From Isotricha intestinalis (lineage: Eukaryota; Ciliophora; Litostomatea; Vestibuliferida; Isotrichidae): 16,881 bases of DNA. The DNA lies in NCBI GenBank assembly GCA_023807065.1, contig JAJJLU010000842.1, positions 1 to 16,881 on the forward strand, in the 5' to 3' direction. Numbering within the stretch: position 1 is the stretch's first letter; each line of letters opens with the position of its first letter. Both the position numbers and the translations under genes were made by a program. The notes beneath the pieces were generated by a model. The model did not search any database and was not told the origin of the DNA. It saw nothing but the letters and a program-made list of their open reading frames with translations. Shown piece after piece: positions 1 to 7,112 of this stretch.

Positions 1-87
1 AAAGTATATATATTTTATCAGCCGCTCTTCTAACCTTATATGACTTTTTCTTTTTTGAAATCTTTGAGTGTTATTATCCCCATTTTT
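1..87 (+). repeat. Left arm of 87-nt inverted repeat
   Basis: Bases 1-87 are the reverse complement of 808-894, with one mismatch (position 80 against 815). Beyond position 87 the two arms become T-rich and only loosely similar. The arm contains the GC-rich core CAGCCGCTCTTCTAACC, which is unusual for this AT-rich DNA. Because the window begins inside the match, the true outer boundary cannot be seen. The repeat could be a terminal inverted repeat of a mobile element, an inverted duplication, or an amplification or assembly fold-back. Confidence 0.93.
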
Positions 88-168
88 AAGATTTTTTTAA
101 TTTTTTCAAAAAAAATTTTTGCAATTTAATTTTTACCTGTTTAGATAAAATTAATTTTTCATCTTTTC

Positions 169-606
169 CTATGAAAGCTCTTCCTTTGATATTATCTTAT
201 TCAAAACCCCAGGCGCTACAACTATTCCTTCGAATCCCTCCTTTAAACAAAAGTCTTTTGCTGTTTCAAAACTAATAACACCTACTCGTAATTTACTTCC
301 AAAAATAGATGTCATTACTTTGTAAGAAGTAAACAAAGGCATATATCTTTCTCCACTGGGCTTAGCTATTGTTTGATAGTGCATTGGCGAATTGCCTGTT
401 TCTTTAGCTAATGAAAAATTTTCTGGCAATTCAAGGCACCATATCTTAGAACCATTTTTATACATATTAGCTTCCGTTTGGGAAAAATGAAGACCGGTAT
501 CAAATTCTGGAGATTTATTAAGGTTTTCTTCATATTCTATTGGTGTAATAAAAAGATCATTTTTAGTATCTATAGTTTCTTTTTCAGTTTTACAATTTAT
601 ATCCAT
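169..606 (-). CDS. SseB N-terminal-domain protein, bacterial type, possible lateral transfer
   Basis: This 145-residue protein has no visible signal peptide or membrane segment. Residues about 53-145 look like the SseB N-terminal domain family: a WCLELP stretch (56-61), MPLFTS (89-94), and the hydrophobic strand GFEGIVVAPG (124-133) followed by an IISKEEL segment. The family is mainly bacterial and its biochemical role is not settled, so none is assigned here. The start at 606 is the only reasonable ATG and lies behind an A-rich leader; the stop is TAG, the only TAG stop in the window. GC is about one third in hand-counted 60-nt lines, against about one fifth in neighbouring genes. Codons such as GCG, CCC, CGA, CAC and TGC occur that neighbours rarely use. 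The gene lies wholly between the arms of an inverted repeat. Family call moderately sure; origin by transfer is inferred. Confidence 0.75.
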   Translation of the reverse strand: MDINCKTEKETIDTKNDLFITPIEYEENLNKSPEFDTGLHFSQTEANMYKNGSKIWCLELPENFSLAKETGNSPMHYQTIAKPSGERYMPLFTSYKVMTSIFGSKLRVGVISFETAKDFCLKEGFEGIVVAPGVLNKIISKEELS

Positions 607-807
607 TTTCTTTGCTTATATATTTTAAATAAAAAATAAAACAATTTTTTTTTATTCAAAAATAAAAGTGTTTTTTAAATTAATAATGAGGAAATGGAGA
701 TATAGCCCAATCCCCTATGAAGAAAATTATTATTTTTAAAAACTAATAAAACGAATGACCGCCTTTAAATTTTAAACAATAATTTTTCAGAAAAAAAAAT
801 AATTCAA
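607..807. other. Inner spacer of the inverted-repeat cassette, upstream of the SseB-type gene
   Basis: No coding region is seen in these 200 bases. The stretch serves as the 5' region of the minus-strand SseB-type gene. It is AT-rich except for a short C-rich patch at 706-715 (CCCAATCCCC), which is the exact complement of the terminal repeat of the window, and a patch near 757-763 (GACCGCC). Confidence 0.5.
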
Positions 808-894
808 AAAAATGAGGATAATAACACTCAAAGATTTCAAAAAAGAAAAAGTCATATAAGGTTAGAAGAGCGGCTGATAAAATATATATACTTT
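808..894 (-). repeat. Right arm of 87-nt inverted repeat
   Basis: This is the reverse complement of 1-87 (86/87 identical). It forms the junction between the SseB-type cassette and the kinase pseudogene. The last ten codons and the stop of the kinase frame (862-894) are made of repeat sequence, so the arm appears to replace the original 3' end of that gene. Confidence 0.93.
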
Positions 895-1832
895 AAAAAC
901 AGTATTTTTAGATAAACAAAGATTACTTTTACAATTAGGACAATAACCAATTAATTCTTTTAAATGTTCTTTACATTGTAAATTAAATACAGGTAATTTT
1001 AATTGATTTAAATGATTTATTTTATCTTCATTAATATTAAAAAAAGGATGTTTAAAATAATTTTCCCAAGAAATTCTTTCATCAACATTTATAATTAACA
1101 TTTTATTAATTAAATTCTCTAATTCTTTATTATCACTTGATTTAAATTTATTTTTCTTATTAATTTCTTGAATGGTATGTATCTCCATTTTACCATTATG
1201 AGGATATTCTTTAAATAACATATAACAAATTAGAATACCTAAAATCCAAATATCACTTTTATAACCAATTAAATCATTTTCTCCTTTTAAAATTTCTGGT
1301 GCCATTGTTAATGAAGTACCTTTTGAACTTATTAAATTCATCTTACTTCCTTCAAATAATTTCCTTAATCCAAAATCTGAAATTTTAAAACAAATTTTAT
1401 CATTTTTGATTTACTTATTGATAATAATATATTTGAAGGTATTAAATCTCTATGTATAATATTTTTATTTTCATTTCTTTAAAACTTTCATTTAAATTTA
1501 TTAAAATTTCTTTTATTTCTTCTATTGGCAATAGATCCCCTCTTTTTTATTATATTCATCAAGAGAAATTAACATAATTCTAATAAAAGATAATATGAAT
1601 CATTAATTTCAATTGAATCAATCAATAAAACTGAATTTTCTGATTTTAATTCTTTCATAATTTTAATTTCATTTAAAATTGTTTTTTTGAAGTCTTTTTT
1701 TTAGTTAATTTCTTTAATTGCAACATATTCATTATTTAATTTACTTTTTACTCAATATACATCAGCAAATGCTCTTGAATCAATTAATTCAATTTTAGAA
1801 TATTCATCCAATATATCTTTTATTTTTCTCAT
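862..1832 (-). pseudogene. Protein kinase pseudogene with a trailing B-box-like zinc motif, truncated by the inverted repeat
   Basis: Reading the minus strand from an ATG at 1832, kinase landmarks appear in order but in several frames: an N-lobe stretch ending in VAIKEI, then YYLLLELC, RGDLLPIEEIKEIL, IIHRDL with SNILL, and SDFGLRKLFEG. The C-lobe lies in one open frame from 1341 (GTSLTMAPEIL, YKSDIWILGIL, DERISWENYFKHPFF). At least two in-frame stops (a TGA at 1752-1754 and a TAA further on) and about four frameshifts separate the pieces. The glycine-rich loop is also lost (IDSRAFADVY). After the kinase come C-x2-H and YC-x2-C spacings, as in a B-box, ending at LCLSKNTVF, where the inverted repeat begins and supplies an unrelated tail and stop. 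The C-lobe frame alone (862-1341) would be 159 residues. Catalytic activity is not expected. Confidence 0.85.
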
Positions 1833-2407
1833 TTTTAATTTTTTTATTAAAATGTTTAGAAAGGATAAATTTAATAATCATTAACAAAACTTTAAAATAA
1901 TAACAAGTTTTGAATCTTTAAATAATCCAAGTTTAAAAAAGCAATTAATAAAAAATATACATGCAATTAAAAGAAATAAAAATTTAAGAAGTAATGTTCA
2001 ATAAAAATAATAAAATATTTCATCTTTATCTTGAACATAGTATATCATATTTCGAATATATTGATTAATTTTAAATTAATATTATGATATATTATAATTA
2101 CATTTTTAAGAAAGAGTAATATTGCCTAAAGGGAACATAGATATTATTGATAAAACCTTTATGTTAATTTATTAAAATAATATTTTGAAAATGATTTAAT
2201 TTATTTTACTTATTTTTTTTTCTTTCATCATAACACATAAATTCAATGAAGGGAATTAAATTAAAATTTTTTATGATCAGTAAACTCAATTTTTGAAATA
2301 CTTATAAATTTCTTATAGAATTTCCATAATAATTAATTAAAAATAAAAATATTAAAATTATCAATAAAAAAATTTATATTTAAAAAAACATTAAAAAACT
2401 CCAAACA
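1833..2407. other. AT-rich spacer between the kinase pseudogene and the first Rab gene
   Basis: No convincing gene is present. A weak plus-strand frame at about 1851-2003 starts with ATG and is broken by one TAA; without database support it may be chance. A nested pair of AT palindromes lies at 2041-2049/2083-2091 and 2064-2080. The last 100 bases are A-rich and probably hold the promoter and leader of the downstream Rab gene, but no named core element is recognised. Confidence 0.5.
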
Positions 2408-3091
2408 ATGACAGATTTTGATTTAATATTCAAAGTAGTAATAGTAGGTGATAGTGGAGTAGGAAAAACAAATTTAATATCCAGATATTTAAAAAACCAA
2501 TTTAAACAAGATTCAAAAGCAACAGTAGGAGTAGAATTTGGAGAAAAAACATTAACATTAAATAATTTAAAAATAAAAGCTCAAATATGGGATACTGCAG
2601 GTCAAGAGAGATTTAGAGCAATAACAAATATGTATTATAAAGGCTCAAAAGGAGCATTAATAGTATTTGATTTAACATCAAAAGCAACATTTATAAATGC
2701 TGAAAAATGGTTAAATGAAATAAGGAAAACTGCAGATCAAAATATAAATTTAATATTAATTGGTAATAAAAGTGATTTAAAAGATAAAAGAGAAATTAAA
2801 GTTGAAGAAGGTGAAGAAAAAGCAAGAGAATTTGGTATTGCTTATATGGAAACTTCAGCTTTAAATGCTGATAATGTTGATAATGCTTTTAATTATATTA
2901 TTGAAGAAACTAGTAAAAGAATGAAAAAAGAATTAGATGAAGAAGAAGAAGAAGAAGATGTTCAAATTGAAAATAAAGGAGTTAATATTAATTTGAATAA
3001 TAATAAAAATGATGTTAATAACAAAGAGAAAAAAAATTGCTGTAGTAATGTTCATATTTTAAAAGATAAAATTCAATTTCCAATTAAGTAA
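2408..3091 (+). CDS. Rab11-like small GTPase with an extended or spliced C-terminus
   Basis: Small Rab GTPase, 227 residues as a single frame. All nucleotide-binding motifs are intact: P-loop GDSGVGKT, switch I with the TVGVEF core, WDTAGQER in switch II, NKSD, and ETSAL. The LFK-like start, SKATVGVEF, KAQIWDTAGQERFRAIT and TSALNADNVD-AF are typical of the Rab11/RabA group, which directs recycling-endosome and post-Golgi traffic. An acidic run of glutamates precedes an Asn/Lys-rich hypervariable tail. The prenylation-type cysteines (CCSNV, residues 211-215) match the usual Rab11 ending CCxN-x, but 12 further residues follow before TAA. Either an ancestral stop was lost or 3050-3088 is a short in-frame intron, giving a 214-residue product ending CCSN. 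The second Rab gene follows 155 bases downstream on the same strand. Confidence 0.9.
   Translation: MTDFDLIFKVVIVGDSGVGKTNLISRYLKNQFKQDSKATVGVEFGEKTLTLNNLKIKAQIWDTAGQERFRAITNMYYKGSKGALIVFDLTSKATFINAEKWLNEIRKTADQNINLILIGNKSDLKDKREIKVEEGEEKAREFGIAYMETSALNADNVDNAFNYIIEETSKRMKKELDEEEEEEDVQIENKGVNINLNNNKNDVNNKEKKNCCSNVHILKDKIQFPIK
3050..3088 (+). other. Possible 39-nt phase-0 intron at the 3' end of the Rab11-like gene
   Basis: The stretch begins GT (GTTCATATTTT) and ends AG (CCAATTAAG), is 39 nt long, and if removed joins AAT directly to the in-frame TAA. The protein would then end in CCSN, as expected of a prenylated Rab. The 5' site GTTCAT is not a strong consensus and no clear branch site is seen, so simple read-through remains equally possible. 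Confidence 0.3.
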
Positions 3092-3246
3092 CACATTATT
3101 TTCCGTTTATTATTAGATTGTTTGAGTAATGATATATAAAATGTATTAAAGATATTCTGTTAAATTTAAAAAAATTAATATTTAATAATTAATTTTTCTA
3201 AGACTTTTTATTAAATAAATAAAATAGCATATTTAGAAAAAAAAAA

Positions 3247-4038
3247 ATGGATAAAACTCTCAAAATTCACAAAGTAGATAAAAAAACAGGAGTTAAAGTG
3301 AAAGAAACATTTCAAACGATATTAATTGGAAATACGGAAGTAGGGAAAACATCAATAATTCGTAGATGTCTATACGATGATTTTTCAGATGTTTATCAAA
3401 AATCAAAATCTTATAATTTATTTTGGACAAATTATGAAATAAATAATGAATTATTCTGTCTTCAATTATGGGATGTTTCAGGAAATGAAAAAAATGTAAC
3501 TTCAGTAACAGGAAATTTTTATAAAAATTGCAATTGTGCTTTTTTAGTTTATGCAATTAATGATTTTGAAAGTTTAACAAATTTACAAAATTGGTTAAAT
3601 GATTTAAGAACATTTGCAAATAATGATATTTTAACTATATTAGTAGGTAATAAAATTGATTTAAAAACAGAAAGATTAATTTCATATGAAAATGGTAAAA
3701 AATTTCAAGAAGAAAATAAAATAGATTATTTTACTGAAATTTCTGCTAAAACAGGAGAAAAAATTGAAGATTTAGTTTATAATACTATTATTACTTTATA
3801 TTGCCAAATTAAATATTCTACTAAAATTTATGAAAAATTAAATCAAAGTATTGATAGAAGATCCAATGTTCATATTAAATTTAGACCTAGTCAAATTCAA
3901 AATAGAACTTCTCTTTTTGATACCAAAAATAAAAATGAAAATAAAAAAATTGAAGAAGAAGGATTATATGAAGAATTAGATGAAAAAGTAGAAACTGAAA
4001 GAGAAAAAAAAATGAAAGTTGGATGTTGTTTTTGTTAA
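3247..4038 (+). CDS. Divergent Rab-like GTPase with altered switch regions
   Basis: 263 residues, longer than a standard Rab because of about 22 extra N-terminal and about 60 extra C-terminal residues. The P-loop GNTEVGKT, the base-binding NKID and the SAK motif are present. Switch I has no T-x-G-V-x-F core (YNLFWTNYEI stands there). Switch II reads WDVSGNE in place of WDTAGQE, so the catalytic glutamine is asparagine. In the Rab family these changes would be expected to reduce intrinsic GTP hydrolysis and alter effector binding; that is inference. The C-terminus GCCFC ends in a CXC-type double-geranylgeranylation signal, so membrane anchoring is probably retained. The gene sits just downstream of a Rab11-like gene on the same strand, but the sequences differ too much to be a recent tandem copy. 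Confidence 0.85.
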   Translation: MDKTLKIHKVDKKTGVKVKETFQTILIGNTEVGKTSIIRRCLYDDFSDVYQKSKSYNLFWTNYEINNELFCLQLWDVSGNEKNVTSVTGNFYKNCNCAFLVYAINDFESLTNLQNWLNDLRTFANNDILTILVGNKIDLKTERLISYENGKKFQEENKIDYFTEISAKTGEKIEDLVYNTIITLYCQIKYSTKIYEKLNQSIDRRSNVHIKFRPSQIQNRTSLFDTKNKNENKKIEEEGLYEELDEKVETEREKKMKVGCCFC

Positions 4039-4238
4039 TATTTATCATTTAAAAATGTTTATTCCTCTTTAATTTTTAAAAAATAATTTTTATTATTTAA
4101 ATCTTTATTATTATTTTGTTTTTAAATTTTCTCCAAAATTAAAAATTATTTTTTTTAAATTTTTTTTTATATAAAAATAAAAAATAAAAAATACATAATT
4201 AATTTCAAAAAAAAGAGAAAATGAAAAAAAACAAATTT

Positions 4239-6533
4239 TTATAAAATACTTCCTTTCTCTACTTCACTTTCAATAATAGGTTCTAATTTATGTCCAGTTT
4301 TTTCCAAATCATTTTTTGCTCCTTCAATTCTTTCATTTCCACTCGCTTTTTGTAAATCAATATCAACTTGATCAAATCTATTTTTTAAAATTTTCTGTAA
4401 ACTTGGTTTAATATTATTAGCATTATCATTAATAATACTTCTAATATCACTTCCAACAAATTTATATAAAATAACACAAATTTCTTCAGCAACTAATCTA
4501 ATTTCCACTTTTTGATGAAATAAACTAGGAATAATTAATTCAACAAAAACATTATACCAATCCCATAATTTTTCATCAATTCCATATTCATCTAAAACTC
4601 TTAAAATAACTTCTAATCTTGTTAATAAAATATTCCAAGGTTGTTTATCTGGAGTTACTCCATCTTTATTTTCTACAATATCCATACAAGCCTTTATTAA
4701 TTCTCCTACATTTAATGCTGGATGACTAAATATATCTATTAATGTTTTTAATGTTAAATCTCTTTGTTTATCATTAAATTCAGATATTTTCTTCAAGTAA
4801 ATTGGAAGAAAATATTTTATTGATTTTTGAATATATGTTGGATCAACATCATTTCCACAAACAGGAGGAGCTAAACATGTTTTTAAAATTTCTAATCCTT
4901 CCAAATAAATTTGTATTACTTTATCATCACAAGTTAATTTACTTACTTCAATACAAGCTTTAAATAAAGGAAAAGTTTTATTAATATATCTAGGTAAAAG
5001 TGGATTTTGGATATAATCAAGAAAAGCTCTTACAGCAGCTTCTCTCATTTTCCAATCATCACCAATTAAAGAAGAATATAATCTAACTCCAGTCACTGTT
5101 AAAACACCTTGACGAAGAGCTCTTCTTAATTTATTTATATCTGGTGGTGGAATTACTCCACCAGCATTTTTTGCTCTTGGAACAAAGAAAGGTTCCAAAT
5201 CTTTATCTCCTTGATTATAATCTAATTCATCCATAAATTGCTCTTTTTTAATCAATTCTTTCTGAGATATATCTTGATTTATATATTCATCATTTCTTCT
5301 TCGTCTTCTACCACTACTTTCATTATTCACAAATGGACTTGGTTTTATTGTATTGTCATTTTGGTTTCGTTCTTGTTCGAGTCGTTCACGCTCGAGACGT
5401 TCTCTTTCTAATCTTTCCCTCTCTAATCGTTCCCTTTCCAGTCTTTCACGTTCACGTCTCTCTCGCTCGAGTCTTTCACGTTCTAAATTCTTTTCATTTT
5501 CTAAATCTGCTAAAATGTCTTCAGGAGTTGGACCTCGTAACATTATCATATTTTCATATCTTGATGTTTCATATATTGCATCTAAATTATCTCTTCTTCC
5601 TGCTAATTCATCTCTCTTTCTACGAAGCATTATACATGTATCATAATCTTCTTTACTTTTTGCATATTGAAGTTCTCTATCACAATTTAATATTTCATTA
5701 CCTAAATAAAATGCTAATTTAATATCTTTTTTTACTTTTCTTAATATTTCATAATCTTTTGTTGCTTCGGCTCTTCTTGATATATTTAATAAATCTCTTA
5801 TTGTTATTTTTGTTTCTTCATCAACAGGAGCAATATCATAATTTTGGTCTTGAACTAAATTATATTCATCATTAATAGGTAAACCCATTTCAATTAAAAT
5901 TTTATCAACAGAAGAATTTTTAGCTTGAGGATCATAACCACCAGGAATATTTTCATTAAAATAAATTAAATGATTAACAGGTTTACCAAAAAATTTTAAT
6001 TGAGCAATAGAAACTTGACCAAATGGATTAGATTGAATTTTAATATTTCCTCTTGGAAAAGATAATTTAACAAAATTACCTATACCATCAATTGCAATTG
6101 TTCTTCCTTCTTCAGTAATATTATATTCACTTTTTAATTTAACATATTTAGTATCATTAAAATTTCCAACAATACCGTCTCCTAAATAAATATCTAATTG
6201 TGGAATAGGTCTATTAATTTTAGATCTTATAATAATAAATTTTAAATCACTTCTATGATTTAATCTTACTATTACTTCTTCAGGAAAATTACCTAATCTA
6301 GAATTTTCCCATGAATTTTTTGTTGGAAAATTATGCATTAATAATTCTTCTATTGTTGTTCCTACCATTTCACTTGAAACTGATACTGGATGATAAGGAA
6401 TAAATTCAAAATATTGACGAATTCTATCATTTTGAGTATTTGTTTGAAGAGATGGAATTATTTGATCCATTTTAACTACTGTGTCTTGTTCTGGGAAATA
6501 ATTTTCTAATGGTGATTCACTTATATAATACAT
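4239..6533 (-). CDS. CEP104: CEP104-like ciliary tip / centrosomal protein
   Basis: 764 residues. Residues about 42-190 resemble the N-terminal jelly-roll domain of CEP104 (FAP256 in Chlamydomonas), with segments such as SWENSRLGNFPEEVIVRL and IDGIGNFVKLSF. Residues about 245-390 are helical and include UVR-like EDYDTCIMLRRKRDEL and a run of LERER repeats (351-388). Residues about 465-735 fit a TOG-type tubulin-binding array, starting LRRALRQGVLTVTGVRLYSS. CEP104 proteins bind tubulin at the distal ends of cilia and centrioles, which implies a flagellated or ciliated cell. The C-terminal zinc fingers and the SxIP EB1-binding motif of the animal protein are not seen, and this protein is about 160 residues shorter than the human one. 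The start at 6533 is the first ATG after an A-rich leader. Family call strong; cellular role inferred. Confidence 0.88.
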   Translation of the reverse strand: MYYISESPLENYFPEQDTVVKMDQIIPSLQTNTQNDRIRQYFEFIPYHPVSVSSEMVGTTIEELLMHNFPTKNSWENSRLGNFPEEVIVRLNHRSDLKFIIIRSKINRPIPQLDIYLGDGIVGNFNDTKYVKLKSEYNITEEGRTIAIDGIGNFVKLSFPRGNIKIQSNPFGQVSIAQLKFFGKPVNHLIYFNENIPGGYDPQAKNSSVDKILIEMGLPINDEYNLVQDQNYDIAPVDEETKITIRDLLNISRRAEATKDYEILRKVKKDIKLAFYLGNEILNCDRELQYAKSKEDYDTCIMLRRKRDELAGRRDNLDAIYETSRYENMIMLRGPTPEDILADLENEKNLERERLERERRERERLERERLERERLERERLERERLEQERNQNDNTIKPSPFVNNESSGRRRRRNDEYINQDISQKELIKKEQFMDELDYNQGDKDLEPFFVPRAKNAGGVIPPPDINKLRRALRQGVLTVTGVRLYSSLIGDDWKMREAAVRAFLDYIQNPLLPRYINKTFPLFKACIEVSKLTCDDKVIQIYLEGLEILKTCLAPPVCGNDVDPTYIQKSIKYFLPIYLKKISEFNDKQRDLTLKTLIDIFSHPALNVGELIKACMDIVENKDGVTPDKQPWNILLTRLEVILRVLDEYGIDEKLWDWYNVFVELIIPSLFHQKVEIRLVAEEICVILYKFVGSDIRSIINDNANNIKPSLQKILKNRFDQVDIDLQKASGNERIEGAKNDLEKTGHKLEPIIESEVEKGSIL
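5366..5486 (-). repeat. 15-nt tandem repeats coding LERER in the CEP104-like gene
   Basis: About seven or eight degenerate 15-nt units code (L)ERER, residues 351-388. The units differ mostly at synonymous sites (CGT, CGA and AGA for arginine) and make this the most GC-rich part of the gene. Alternating Glu/Arg sequence is expected to form a long charged single helix or coiled coil that spaces the helical and TOG parts. Confidence 0.85.
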
Positions 6534-6606
6534 TTTTTTTCTTTTTATTTATAAAACTTGTTTTTTTATTTTTATATTTATTTAATTTTTTTTTGTTTTA
6601 TTTATA

Positions 6607-6969
6607 TTAATTTTCTGGTTTTGATTGGAAAAAATAAAAATTATTTTCATCTACTTGGAATGCTGCAATTGGGGAAATGCAAATTGGATCTTGCATTTTA
6701 CTTATTATTTCTCTATTAATATATATTTTATTTTTAGAATGGTTTTGAGCAAACCATTCATGTTTATCAAAATCAAAATATATAAAAACATGTTTTCTAG
6801 AAATTCTCTGTCCATGGCCTAAAGAAATAAATTGAATATCATCTGTTATTGATGGATCTTTTGTTTCAACTTCTCTTCCAAGATAAACTTTAGTTTTAGT
6901 AATTAATTGATGAATATTAGGCCCTTCTAATTTAGCATAACCCATTTCAGTTTCCACACTTTCATTCAT
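6607..6969 (-). CDS. Small stand-alone FHA-domain protein
   Basis: 120 residues, almost all one forkhead-associated domain: YAKLEGPNIHQLITKTKVYLGRE (11-33, with GR at 31-32), a DIQFISLG strand, the phosphothreonine-binding RISRKH (55-60), and SKNKIYIN (78-85), where canonical domains have a GKNG turn. The SLG-x-G-x-x-ISR-x-H arrangement is closest to the FHA domains of plant FHA2 and forkhead/FHL1-type proteins. FHA domains read phosphothreonine on partner proteins, often in the nucleus; the target here is unknown. The gene lies 73 bases upstream of the CEP104-like gene on the same strand, and its own start follows a TAATTA-rich leader. No extra domain is present, so it probably acts as an adaptor. 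Confidence 0.85.
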   Translation of the reverse strand: MNESVETEMGYAKLEGPNIHQLITKTKVYLGREVETKDPSITDDIQFISLGHGQRISRKHVFIYFDFDKHEWFAQNHSKNKIYINREIISKMQDPICISPIAAFQVDENNFYFFQSKPEN

Positions 6970-7112
6970 TTAATTATTCTTTATATTATCATAATATTTA
7001 TAAAAAACAAATGAAAAAGTAAAATAATTAGAAAATTATAATTAAAAATAAATATTATTAAATGTATAATATATTATCATATATAAATATTCTTAATTAA
7101 TAATAATAATTT

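Noticed and set aside
225..240. TTCGAATCC, which resembles a tRNA T-loop
   Set aside because: It codes GFEG in the SseB-type protein, and no acceptor, anticodon or D-arm pairing surrounds it.
860..880. GGTTAGAAGAGCGGCTGATAA, reminiscent of a tRNA D-arm and anticodon stem
   Set aside because: No complementary stems or T-arm follow, and the same sequence recurs as the inverted-repeat arm at the left end.
1..894. Inverted repeat as a pure whole-genome-amplification fold-back
   Set aside because: Not excluded, but the inner edges fade through a mismatch and partly similar T-rich sequence in place of an abrupt switch, and the middle holds a complete gene; kept as an alternative explanation only.
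2041..2091. Nested AT palindromes upstream of the first Rab gene
   Set aside because: The arms are 8-9 bp of almost pure A/T with uneven loops; nothing ties them to regulation.
2106..2120. 15-nt string TTAAGAAAGAGTAAT shared with 9801-9815
   Set aside because: At this AT content several exact 15-nt matches are expected by chance in a 17-kb window.
5333..5722. Two plus-strand open frames opposite the LERER repeats
   Set aside because: Both are shadows created by the 15-nt repeat and local GC richness; the minus strand is a well-supported CEP104-like gene.
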